The position numbers and the translations under genes were made by a program. From Acidobacteriota bacterium (GTDB taxonomy: Bacteria > Acidobacteriota > Terriglobia > Terriglobales > Acidobacteriaceae), in NCBI GenBank assembly GCA_021846945.1, contig JAJZVZ010000021.1:1-39757 (forward strand): DNA of 39,757 nucleotides, read 5' to 3'. A model generated the notes under the pieces. The model had not been told where the DNA came from. It ran no database searches and saw only the letters and a program-made list of their open reading frames with translations. Below are positions 33,554 to 39,757 of this stretch, piece by piece. Each line of letters opens with the position of its first letter. Positions within the stretch are counted from its first letter, which is position 1.

Positions 33554-33645
33554 TTCCCTGGAAACAGGGAACTGTTTCGTTCCGGTCGCCCACTCATCCA
33601 TTCTGTCGCACCCTTCATCCCTTCGGAAGGACGAGGTGTGTGCCC
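33554..33645 (+). repeat. Composite intergenic repeat, copy B
   Basis: A perfect 7-bp hairpin with GAAA loop (33554-33571) is followed 16 nt later by a block starting GCCCACTCATCCATT at 33588 and reaching CCCTTCGGAAG. The block matches copy A at about 37 of 45 positions in the same orientation. The hairpins differ in sequence but hold the same place. The region lies between the divergent beta-roll and maf genes. Confidence 0.55.
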
Positions 33646-33776
33646 CATGTTGCATTCTCCGGGCAATCAGCCGGAAACCATCGTACTGGCCGCCTGCCGT
33701 GGCAGGCCCTTTGGTTCGCCACGGCGAACCACCGCCGAAGAAGCGGGAGGCCATCATCTCCTGCCATAATTCCAAT

Positions 33777-34397
33777 ATGCTGGTCTTAGCTTCCGCCTCG
33801 CCCCGCCGCCGCGAACTCCTCACCCAGGCCGGCTACACGTTTCAGGTTCGTCCCGCGCATATTCCTGAAGATCCGTTCCCCGGCGAAGACCCGATCACCT
33901 ACGTCGTCCGCCTGGCCCGCGAAAAGGCTCAGACCGTCTACCGCCAGATGAGCGCGGCCGATCCGCCGACCGAAGATGCCGGACATCTCGCCGTTCTCGG
34001 CGCCGACACCACGGTCGCGGTAGACAATCACATCCTGGGTAAGCCCGAGGACGCCGCCGACGCCATGCGCATGTTGCGGCTGCTCTCCGGCCGCAGCCAC
34101 CTCGTCCTCACCGGCGTCGCCCTGGCCACCGCCCAAGGCACTGAAGTCGCCGCCGAAGTCACAGCCGTCCGCTTCTTCACGCTCGCTGAGCGCGAGATCG
34201 CCGACTATGTCGCCTCCGGCGAGCCCATGGATAAAGCTGGAGCCTACGGCATTCAGGGTCGCGCTGCGCGCTGGATCCCCCGCATCGAGGGATGCTACTT
34301 CAACGTCGTCGGCCTGCCCCTCGCCCTTGTCTCCACTCTGCTTGACTCGGTCAACGGCCCAATCAACAGCGCATCCCACCCATTCAAAATCGGCTGA
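33777..34397 (+). CDS. maf: Maf-family nucleoside triphosphate pyrophosphatase
   Basis: The protein has 206 residues from the ATG at 33777; a longer frame from 33636 adds non-conserved sequence overlapping the repeat. The N-terminal MLVLASASPRRRELL motif is the hallmark of Maf proteins. LGADTTVAVD (about 78-87) supplies catalytic Asp residues. The QGRAARWIPRIEGCYFNVVGLPL segment completes the family core. These enzymes hydrolyse dTTP/UTP or modified nucleotides to monophosphates for pool sanitation, and are linked to septum control. A roughly 17-residue insert after GADTTVAVD is not evident; the length is close to the usual 190-205. It stands alone, with a hairpin region and cspA downstream. 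Confidence 0.93.
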   Translation: MLVLASASPRRRELLTQAGYTFQVRPAHIPEDPFPGEDPITYVVRLAREKAQTVYRQMSAADPPTEDAGHLAVLGADTTVAVDNHILGKPEDAADAMRMLRLLSGRSHLVLTGVALATAQGTEVAAEVTAVRFFTLAEREIADYVASGEPMDKAGAYGIQGRAARWIPRIEGCYFNVVGLPLALVSTLLDSVNGPINSASHPFKIG

Positions 34398-34523
34398 GAT
34401 CAAAATCCGCTCAGGGCGCAGCGCCGCGCGCCTCTTCCAAAGACAACTCTTCCGCTCGCCGTGCGACCTTGCAGCGAACCTTCCTAAACAGGCTGACTCT
34501 TGCCCCCTTGCAACGGAGAATCC

Positions 34524-34566
34524 GGTAGTGTCCTAACATTGCGCTGCGCGCTCTCAGGACACCACC
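34524..34566 (-). repeat. Inverted repeat between maf and the cspA promoter
   Basis: GTGTCCT (34528-34534) and AGGACAC (34556-34562) pair. On the minus strand the stem extends to 11 bp through a G-U pair, while the plus strand has an A-C mismatch. It sits 30 bp before the cspA -10 element. It may be a terminator for an unseen minus-strand RNA or a protein-binding site. The rest of the 34398-34722 gap holds the cspA promoter and leader. Confidence 0.35.
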
Positions 34567-34593
34567 CGAGAATCAAGGGGACCGTCAAATCCG

Positions 34594-34602
34594 TGTTATA
34601 CT
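34594..34602 (+). promoter_or_regulatory. Extended -10 promoter of cspA
   Basis: TGTTATACT at 34594-34602 is an extended -10 element (TGn plus TATACT); no good -35 hexamer is present 17 nt upstream. It predicts a 5' leader of about 115 nt before the cspA start codon, in keeping with long, structure-regulated leaders of cold-shock genes. A strong AAGGAG lies just before the ATG. Confidence 0.55.
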
Positions 34603-34722
34603 GGAGGCAATCGTAGAATTCGATTAAGAAGTACATGCCTGTTCCGCTTACCCGCTTACTCGCAAACACTTCCACATTGCGTTCAGCGGTAAATTTCTAT
34701 CCTTCTAAGGAGCAACACTTCA

Positions 34723-34923
34723 ATGGAACAAGGCACAGTCAAGTGGTTTAACGATGCCAAGGGTTTTGGATTTTTGAGCCGTGAAAACGGCGAGGACGTC
34801 TTCGTTCATCACACCGCCATCCAGTCGAACGGTTTCCGTTCGCTGCAGGAAGGCCAGAAGGTCCAGTTCAACGTGACCAAGGGCCCCAAGGGCTGGCAGG
34901 CAGAGAACGTGCAGGTTGTCTGA
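34723..34923 (+). CDS. cspA: Cold-shock domain protein
   Basis: The 66-residue protein is a single cold-shock (OB-fold) domain. RNP1 is visible as KGFGFLSR (about 13-20) and RNP2 as VFVHH (about 26-30). The start [11 protein letters not shown] is standard. Such proteins bind single-stranded nucleic acids, melt mRNA structure and act as chaperones, often but not always cold-induced. AAGGAG precedes the ATG at good spacing. An extended -10 promoter about 120 bp upstream and a terminator immediately downstream make this a monocistronic gene. No unusual residues are seen. Confidence 0.96.
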   Translation: MEQGTVKWFNDAKGFGFLSRENGEDVFVHHTAIQSNGFRSLQEGQKVQFNVTKGPKGWQAENVQVV

Positions 34924-34958
34924 GCGTCAGCCACAGACAACCGGTTCGGATTCAAGCA

Positions 34959-34995
34959 GCGAGGGACGGCGAAACTGCCGTCCCTTGCTTGTGTG
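34959..34995 (+). terminator. Intrinsic terminator of cspA
   Basis: GCGAGGGACGGC (34959-34970) pairs with GCCGTCCCTTGC (34977-34988) over 12 bp with one G-U, loop GAAACT, followed by TTGTGTGTGG. It begins 36 nt after the cspA stop. Confidence 0.7.
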
Positions 34996-35016
34996 TGGTG
35001 AAATTTCGGCGCGGCG

Positions 35017-35241
35017 CTAGGCGGCCACCTTGAGTCCCTTGCCGCTCACCTCCGGAACCGCGGCGTGAAGACCCTTCTGCTCCGTATCGTGGTTGCCCAG
35101 ATACTCCAGCACATCATTGATGGAATCCTCAAACCGGGAGCCGGTTTTGTGGGTAGCCTTTACGCCTTTGGAAACAAGCTGGCAAACTTCAAAGCGGTTG
35201 ATTCCGTGCGCGAGAGCACGGTGAATTTGGTTGGAACGCAT
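35017..35241 (-). CDS. Small RpoZ (omega)-like protein
   Basis: The 74-residue protein has the spacing of RNA polymerase omega conserved region: MRSNQIHRALAHGINRFEVC, then QLVSKGVKATHK and the NDVLEYLG helix. The pattern R-x-x-x-A-L-x-x-x-x-N-R-F/Y-x-L/V-x-x-L/V-x-x-K is what I associate with acidobacterial omega subunits, which start with MRS. Omega helps RNA polymerase assembly and can mediate ppGpp response. Because it stands beside cspA and not with gmk or spoT, it may be a second, divergent copy. An alternative is an unrelated small helical protein. The family call is tentative. The gap from 35242 to 35507 has no other gene. Confidence 0.5.
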   Translation of the reverse strand: MRSNQIHRALAHGINRFEVCQLVSKGVKATHKTGSRFEDSINDVLEYLGNHDTEQKGLHAAVPEVSGKGLKVAA

Positions 35242-35507
35242 CAGATACCCCGTTCAGCATGGTGATTGTTGCGTGAGGTACGGAACTCGTCTGAAGCGGA
35301 TGGATTGCCGGAGCCGAGCAGTCTGGCCAAATTGTCGTATTGCTTCATTGTACGCTGGAAACAGATTGGGCACCGGTCTCCTTGCGGCTTGAGGTTGTGA
35401 CGATGTGGTCGGCGCTTTCGTCCGGCCTCCGTTCCCTGTTAACATAGTGGTCACAATCACCCGGATCGCGGGGAACACACAACAGATTGCAGTGAATGAG
35501 GTTACAC

Positions 35508-35663
35508 GTGGCCAACACCACCAAGATCGCCGATAAGCTGGAACGGAAGAAGCTGAAGCGCACAGCGCGCAAAAAAGCAGCCCCCAAGGCCAAGCGGACG
35601 ACCCCGCGCGGCTCCCAAAAGCACAAAGTAAGGAAGATGGTCCGCGGCCAGAGCAAGCGGTAA
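35508..35663 (+). CDS. 51-residue very basic protein, unknown (nucleic-acid-binding-like)
   Basis: A GTG-started frame of 51 residues begins VANTTKIADKLERKKLKRTA and continues with alternating Lys/Arg/Ala, ending KHKVRKMVRGQSKR. A GAGG ribosome site lies 7-9 nt upstream. More than 40% of residues are Lys or Arg and there are almost no acidic ones after residue 12, so binding to DNA or RNA is likely by charge alone. It resembles small ribosome- or nucleoid-associated proteins in composition, but I cannot assign a family. It lies between the omega-like gene and an inverted repeat that may end its transcript. Being short, it would be missed by a 60-residue cutoff. Confidence 0.55.
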   Translation: MANTTKIADKLERKKLKRTARKKAAPKAKRTTPRGSQKHKVRKMVRGQSKR

Positions 35664-35677
35664 AGACAGCTCACAGC

Positions 35678-35767
35678 TTTCAGCTCTCAGCTTTCAGTTT
35701 CATCTTGCGTAGACGAGAACCCTCGCCACGCTGCAAGTGGCTGACGGCTGAAAGCTGATAGCTGAAA
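35678..35767. repeat. Long-armed inverted repeat of AGCTTTCAGC type
   Basis: A 20-nt arm at 35678-35697 is repeated inverted at 35748-35767 with 19/20 identity, separated by 50 nt. Each arm is itself made of AGCTTTCAG/AGCTCTCAG units. A single degenerate copy of the motif (GAGCTGAAAGCTCG) occurs before mmuM near 1180. It could be a dispersed intergenic repeat, and in RNA would form a long hairpin. Confidence 0.55.
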
Positions 35768-35865
35768 ATCACCCTTCCCCTGAGCAGCAGCCTATATCCT
35801 GACAGAAAAGCCCCCTGGCAGAAGATTCGCCACCCGGGACGAGGAGCATTGCCCTGCCCAGCCAA

Positions 35866-37404
35866 TTGCTTGCCCGCAAGTCGATCGATAAGCTGATCCG
35901 GGACGCCGAGGAGCCCGAGCATGCGCTGCGCAAGAGCCTGGGCCCCTGGTCGCTCACCGCGCTCGGCATCGGCGCTGTTATCGGCTCAGGCATCTTCACA
36001 GTCATCGGCACTGCCATGGCCGGGCAGCATTTCGGCCAGCCCTCCATCGAAAACACCCCGCTGCTCCACTATCTGCTGCTTCATACCGCCATGGCCGGCC
36101 GACCCGGCGCAGGCCCGGCGCTGGCGCTTTCGCTGGTGCTGGTGGCCATCGTCTGCGCCTTTACCGGCCTTTGCTACGCCGAGCTTTCGTCGATGATCCC
36201 CATCGCCGGCTCGGCCTACACTTACACTTACGCCACGCTGGGCGAGCTGGTTGCGTGGATCATCGGCTGGGACCTCATCCTTGAATACGCATTCTCCAAC
36301 ATGAGCGTCAGCGTGGGCTTCGCCGCCCACATCGTCGATCTGATGGACTGGTTCGGCCTTCATCCGCCGCTCATGTGGATCTCGCCTGCCTATCTGCCCA
36401 CCGGCCTCCAGGATCTTGCCGGCCACGCGCTCTACAACCCCGGCTGGCACTTCGGCTTCAACATCCCCGCCTTCCTCATCGTCATGATCCTCACGGTGAT
36501 CCTGGTCCGCGGCATCCGCGAATCAGCGCGCACCAACAACATCCTGGTACTCGTCAAGATGGCTGCCATCCTGGTCTTCATCTTTGCCGCGGCCAGCTTC
36601 ATCAAGCCGCGCTACTGGCACCCCTTCATGCCCGAGGGCTGGAGCGGCGTACTCACCGGCGGCTCCATCATCTTCTTCACCTATATCGGATTCGACTCAG
36701 TCTCCACCGCCGCCGAAGAGTGCCGCAATCCGCAGCGAGACCTGCCCTTCGGCATTCTCGCCACGCTGGTCGCCTGCACGCTGCTCTATGGCGGCGTGGC
36801 GATCGTGCTCAGCGGCATCGTGCCCTGGCAATCGGTCATGGGTGACGCCGCGCCTGTCGTCAACGCCCTCAAGCGCCTTGCGCTTCAGCATGGCAATGGC
36901 ACCCTGCACTGGACACGCCTCTTCGTCCTCATCGGCGCGCTGCTGGGCATGATCTCGTCGATCCTCGTCTTTCAGCTTGGCCAGGCGCGCGTCTGGTTCG
37001 CCATGTCACGCGACGGCCTGCTGCCCTCGGTCTTCAGCCGTATCCATCCCCGCTTCCGCACGCCGGCCGTCTCCACATGGGTGGCCGGATTCGTCGTCGG
37101 TATCCCCGCCGGTCTGCTCGACATCGGCACCGTCTCGAACCTTTCCAACATCGGCACGCTCTTTGCATTTGTGCTGGTATCGATCGCCGTGCTCGTCCTG
37201 CGCTACCGCGAGCCTGATCGCTGCCGCGGCTTCCGCGCCCCGCTCGGACCCGTCTTTCCGGTACTCAGCATCGTCTTCTGCATCCTGCTGATGATGGGAC
37301 TCGAAGTGATGACCTGGATGGCCTTCTTCGCCTGGCTCATCACCGGCCTCGTGATTTATTTCCTCTACAGCCGCCACCGCTCCGAGTTTGCGGGAATGCG
37401 CTAG
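35866..37404 (+). CDS. APC-family amino acid permease (cationic amino acid transporter type)
   Basis: The 512-residue protein has about 12 membrane helices. The first begins with LTALGIGAVIGSGIFTVIG (about 30-48), carrying the GSGIF substrate loop of APC transporters. The FTYIGFDSVSTAAEECRNPQRDLP stretch (about 270-293) is the hallmark of the CAT/YfnA-like group of amino-acid exchangers or symporters. The first standard start in frame is TTG at 35866, but GAGGAG lies 19 nt before it. A CTG at 35854 has ideal 7-nt spacing from that site and gives a start (LPSQLLARKS) resembling homologs as I recall them. The gene stands alone; the actual amino acid is unknown. The gap to the toxin gene contains no gene. 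Confidence 0.9.
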   Translation: MLARKSIDKLIRDAEEPEHALRKSLGPWSLTALGIGAVIGSGIFTVIGTAMAGQHFGQPSIENTPLLHYLLLHTAMAGRPGAGPALALSLVLVAIVCAFTGLCYAELSSMIPIAGSAYTYTYATLGELVAWIIGWDLILEYAFSNMSVSVGFAAHIVDLMDWFGLHPPLMWISPAYLPTGLQDLAGHALYNPGWHFGFNIPAFLIVMILTVILVRGIRESARTNNILVLVKMAAILVFIFAAASFIKPRYWHPFMPEGWSGVLTGGSIIFFTYIGFDSVSTAAEECRNPQRDLPFGILATLVACTLLYGGVAIVLSGIVPWQSVMGDAAPVVNALKRLALQHGNGTLHWTRLFVLIGALLGMISSILVFQLGQARVWFAMSRDGLLPSVFSRIHPRFRTPAVSTWVAGFVVGIPAGLLDIGTVSNLSNIGTLFAFVLVSIAVLVLRYREPDRCRGFRAPLGPVFPVLSIVFCILLMMGLEVMTWMAFFAWLITGLVIYFLYSRHRSEFAGMR

Positions 37405-37583
37405 CCGCGGCGCGCCGCCAAAAGGGCGTGCGCGTCCCGGGCACCGGCGCTCACGCCGGCATCCTCCCGCCGCGGCATCCGCAAGTTCCTCAAGAACCAC
37501 CCGCATGTAGCGGGGATTGAGGAAGCACCGCAGAATGAGGGCGGCATGGGGGCCACGCTGGTGGAGTTGAGGCGGTAGGATCT

Positions 37584-37612
37584 TTGCAAAATAACTACAA
37601 CGTAGCTACACT
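37584..37612 (+). promoter_or_regulatory. Promoter/operator of the BrnT-BrnA-like pair
   Basis: TTGCAA (37584-37589) and TACACT (37607-37612) are 17 nt apart, 27 bp before the toxin ATG. The perfect 8-bp palindrome GTAGCTAC (37602-37609) overlaps the -10 element, a fitting place for autorepression by a ribbon-helix-helix antitoxin. Confidence 0.5.
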
Positions 37613-37639
37613 GGCTTCGTGGGCTGAGAAAGCTGGGCC

Positions 37640-37930
37640 ATGGACGACGAGCTGTTCGACTGGGACGACGCAAACATCCTGCATCTTGCGGAGCACGGCG
37701 TTGCTCCGGAAGATGCCGAAGATGTTCTTCTCGGCGAGACGCTGGAAATGGGCTTCAATAATGGCGAACCAGGAGAGGACCGGTGGTCCTATATTGGTGA
37801 AACGATGGGGGGCAGAGTGCTTCAGGTCATCATTACCATGCGAGGCGGAAAGATTCGTGTGGTAACGGCATTCAGGCCAACCACGCGCGATGAGATTTCC
37901 TATCACGAGTACAGGATGGAACGGCAATGA
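37640..37930 (+). CDS. BrnT-family-like toxin
   Basis: The 96-residue protein begins LFDWDDANILHLAEHGVAPE, the FDWDxxN...HGV pattern typical of BrnT (RelE-fold) toxins, and ends with IRVVTAFRPTTRDEISYHEY, matching the family C-terminus. BrnT proteins are ribosome-dependent or free mRNA interferases that block translation. The GRVLQVIITMRGGKIRVVTAF region forms the central strands. The middle is acidic and longer than in Brucella BrnT, so activity is not certain. The stop overlaps the next ATG as ATGA. Toxin-first order with a downstream ribbon-helix-helix antitoxin is the brnTA layout. Family-level confidence is fair; it could belong to a neighbouring RelE-like group. Confidence 0.75.
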   Translation: MDDELFDWDDANILHLAEHGVAPEDAEDVLLGETLEMGFNNGEPGEDRWSYIGETMGGRVLQVIITMRGGKIRVVTAFRPTTRDEISYHEYRMERQ

Positions 37931-38268
37931 GCAATTTCAAGCTTCCCAAATTCGCGAATGAAGACGAAGAAGCCAAGTGGTGGTATGAAAACCGGGAGCT
38001 GATCTCCGACGAGTTTCAGAAGGCCGCAAAGGAGGGCCGTCTACGCACCGGAGGTATACGGCGGCTCTTCGCCGAAAAGGGGATACCATTTCCGGAGACG
38101 AAGGCAACGCCGACACCCACCACAACCATCCGCCTCGATCCGGACGATATCGCCAAGGCGCGCATGCAGGCTGCCGAGCGCGGATTACGCTACCAGACTT
38201 ATCTGAAGATGATCATTCACGAAGCGCTGCGCAAAGCCGAGGAAGAAAAGAAGTCGGCTGCGGCGTAA
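37927..38268 (+). CDS. BrnA/CopG-like antitoxin
   Basis: The 113-residue protein starts with an acidic segment (KFANEDEEAKWWYENRELI) that likely wraps the toxin. It ends with a ribbon-helix-helix DNA-binding domain (about 68-105; TTTIRLDPDDIAKARMQAAE, then RYQTYLKMIIHEAL). Such antitoxins neutralise BrnT and repress their own operon, here possibly through the palindrome over the promoter. The ATG overlaps the toxin stop by 4 nt. The N-terminal W-W-Y-E-N motif is often seen in antitoxins paired with BrnT-like toxins. The gap 38269-38484 holds no gene I can support; a GGCATGGGTGCCC stretch there looks like intergenic repeat sequence. Confidence 0.78.
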   Translation: MSNFKLPKFANEDEEAKWWYENRELISDEFQKAAKEGRLRTGGIRRLFAEKGIPFPETKATPTPTTTIRLDPDDIAKARMQAAERGLRYQTYLKMIIHEALRKAEEEKKSAAA

Positions 38269-38484
38269 AATGGGGCCGAGTTGCATTGTTATTGTTGCAG
38301 TCCGCGAGGAGCAACCGCTGACCCTTCGACCCCCTGCATTCGCCGCGGAGAACTCCGGCCGGTCAGGATAACAAAGAGTGGTTTGATTTCAGCCTATCCC
38401 GCCCCAAAGCGAGGCATGGGTGCCCGGCGGCCTCGAACATATAACATGGATTCGATTTCCACGGCGGGCTTTTCGAGGTAAGCG

Positions 38485-39192
38485 GTGCATCGAATCTGCC
38501 CCAATCCAAAAGCGTGGTTGGATGTATTTGAAAGGCTATGCGCCCATGCTTCAAAAAACCTGTGTGCGCCAGAATATCCACCGCCCCCGCTGATTCTAGG
38601 CGGTTGGATCTACAGCAACGACTCGCAGAAGAAAGACAGATGGGAGGAAACTGTCGCTTGGGCAGAAAAGAACGGCTGCTCAAGCACTGTTGCGTTATGC
38701 GATGACGACTTTTATTGGGTTGAAGAGATAACCGATTACAGGATTGGGCCAATGGGTGGCCCTATGTATCTTGACTGGGACTTTACCTCAAAGGCGCGCC
38801 CTACGCGCGAAACTCTGAATCGGCTCATCGAACTTCTCCGTGCTAACTGGACATCCATCGCCGGGTCGGGACTTGCGAGCGTGACGCAGCCGGTCGTTTT
38901 TTCCGGCAGGAAGGCGCGCTGCTTGAAGGTCAGGGCATACGTTTACGCTCAGCCCCCTTGGGGCACCTGGGATTGTCTCTCTGCCGATGAAACTCAACGC
39001 AGATCTTTTACCAAGCTTCGGAGTAGTATCAACGCCGCACTCGCTCCTCACCAAACGGACCACATTCTATTCGTCGCTACTGATGTCCCTCCTGCCTTAT
39101 GGTCAAACGAAGCAGGTAATTGCAGACTAAGAAATGAGGCCTCGGAAGGATCTAACGTCCGAGGCCCTGCTGATCGCGAAATCTGGCGTTGA
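38485..39192 (+). CDS. Hypothetical protein, GTG start
   Basis: The 235-residue protein from GTG at 38485 has GAGGT 7-10 nt upstream. I recognise no domain. It is rich in aromatic residues (GGWIYSNDSQKKDRWEETVAW, YWVEEITDYRIG, MYLDWDFT) and contains five or so cysteines, with no signal peptide or membrane helix. Codon use and base composition look less GC-rich than the housekeeping neighbours, which suggests transfer. The last ~20 residues (after NEAGN) are encoded over the hairpin that appears to terminate clpB, so the reading frame may have been extended by chance and the native end lost. It lies next to a toxin-antitoxin pair, an accessory-type context. The function is unknown. Confidence 0.55.
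   Translation: MHRICPNPKAWLDVFERLCAHASKNLCAPEYPPPPLILGGWIYSNDSQKKDRWEETVAWAEKNGCSSTVALCDDDFYWVEEITDYRIGPMGGPMYLDWDFTSKARPTRETLNRLIELLRANWTSIAGSGLASVTQPVVFSGRKARCLKVRAYVYAQPPWGTWDCLSADETQRRSFTKLRSSINAALAPHQTDHILFVATDVPPALWSNEAGNCRLRNEASEGSNVRGPADREIWR
39138..39166 (-). terminator. Intrinsic terminator of clpB
   Basis: GGCCTCGGA (39138-39146) and TCCGAGGCC (39158-39166) form a perfect 9-bp stem with an 11-nt loop. On the minus strand it is followed by TCATTTCTTAG and lies 48 nt past the clpB stop. It overlaps the 3' end of the opposing hypothetical gene. Confidence 0.6.
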
Positions 39193-39213
39193 ATCGCTAA
39201 CTCCGCGGCGGTC

Positions 39214-39757
39214 TTACGCCATCGCCTCCCGCCCCATCGTCTCAAAGACCAACTGGTTTGAGCGGCGATCCACGTCGATGCGGACGTGCGCGCCATGCAG
39301 CACCTCGCCGTCGAGGATCTTCATCGCCAGCGGGTCCTGCACCATGCGCTGCAAGGCCCTCTTCAGCGGACGCGCGCCATAAGCCGCATCCGACCCCGAT
39401 GCCAGAATCAGTTGCCGCGCCGGCTCGGTCAGCTCCAGCGAAATCTGCCGGTCTTCGAGCAGCCTGCGCACTTCGTTCAGCCGCATCTCGAGAATCTGGC
39501 TCATCTGCGCCGCGCCCAGCGGACGATAGATCACAATATCATCCACGCGGTTCAGAAACTCCGGCCGGAAGTGCTCGCGCAAAATACGCATCACGCTCTC
39601 GCGGGCCATGTCGTAATCGCGGTCGCTCTTGAGTGCTTCGGCACCGAGAAAAGCCGAGCCCAGGTTCGACGTCATAATCAGTACCGTGTTCTTGAAGTCC
39701 ACGGTGCGGCCCTTCGAGTCGGTCAGCCGGCCGTCGTCCATCACCTGCAGCCGCACA
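39214..39757 (-). CDS. clpB: ATP-dependent chaperone ClpB, C-terminal part (cut by window end)
   Basis: About 180 C-terminal residues of a Hsp100 disaggregase are visible. They begin in the second AAA+ module with the LQVMDDGRLTDSKGRTVDFK sensor region and the NTVLIMTSNLGS motif. They continue through the FRPEFLNRVDDIVIYRPL segment (with the arginine finger) to the small D2 domain, including GSDAAYGARPLKRALQRMVQDPLA. ClpB, with DnaK, extracts proteins from aggregates. The N-terminal, middle and first AAA+ domains must lie beyond base 39757. The tail beyond ILDGEVLHG is short, and no ClpP-docking loop can be judged from this part. Sequence is most like ClpB, not ClpA or ClpC. Confidence 0.92.
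   Translation of the reverse strand, partial: VRLQVMDDGRLTDSKGRTVDFKNTVLIMTSNLGSAFLGAEALKSDRDYDMARESVMRILREHFRPEFLNRVDDIVIYRPLGAAQMSQILEMRLNEVRRLLEDRQISLELTEPARQLILASGSDAAYGARPLKRALQRMVQDPLAMKILDGEVLHGAHVRIDVDRRSNQLVFETMGREAMA

Overview
The window is high-GC bacterial chromosome that reads as Acidobacteriota (Terriglobia/Acidobacteriaceae-like). The support is a large Oar-type TonB-dependent receptor with an N-terminal carboxypeptidase-regulatory domain, a DUF6599-type secreted protein, small proteins of a kind I associate with this phylum, and dense coding on both strands. The phylum call is inference from gene content, not from a marker-gene tree. Both ends cut through genes: the C-terminal half of a RelA/SpoT enzyme on the left and the C-terminal end of ClpB on the right.

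Layout. 1-7.1 kb: RelA/SpoT end, homocysteine S-methyltransferase, a MerR-HTH/TPR regulator, a Tat-exported GH116 glycosidase and an RraA-like enzyme. 7.1-8 kb: an RNA-rich gap with tRNA-Thr(CGT), its promoter and hairpins, and a short promoter-to-terminator unit on the minus strand that looks like an unannotated small RNA. 8-14.6 kb: the DUF6599 protein and the TonB receptor, divergent from a CpxR/CpxA-like two-component pair, with CpxR-box-like sites between them. 14.7-20.5 kb: the replication/ribosome/membrane-insertion core, with a KH-R3H (Jag/KhpB) protein, dnaA on the minus strand, then rpmH-rnpA-yidD-yidC on the plus strand. This is the classic order next to a bacterial origin, but no cluster of DnaA boxes is visible. 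20.6-29.3 kb: acyltransferase, site-2 protease, trpS, scpA, a PiT phosphate transporter, scpB and an RluB-type pseudouridine synthase. The condensin partners scpA and scpB are separated by the transporter, and scpB carries an acidic low-complexity insert.

29.3-34.4 kb is looser: a small hypothetical gene, msrA, a membrane protein, a methyltransferase, a secreted beta-roll repeat protein and maf. Two copies of a composite intergenic repeat bracket the methyltransferase and beta-roll genes. 34.5-39.8 kb: cspA with an extended -10 promoter and terminator, an omega-like small protein, a 51-residue basic protein, an amino-acid permease, a BrnT/BrnA-like toxin-antitoxin pair, a hypothetical protein of less typical composition, and clpB.

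Functional links. rnpA/yidD and trpS/scpA overlap by 4 nt and are translationally coupled. yidD and yidC act together in membrane-protein insertion. The two-component genes are 3 nt apart. The toxin and antitoxin overlap by 4 nt. The most interesting non-coding signal is the candidate small RNA at 7675-7760 (minus strand).
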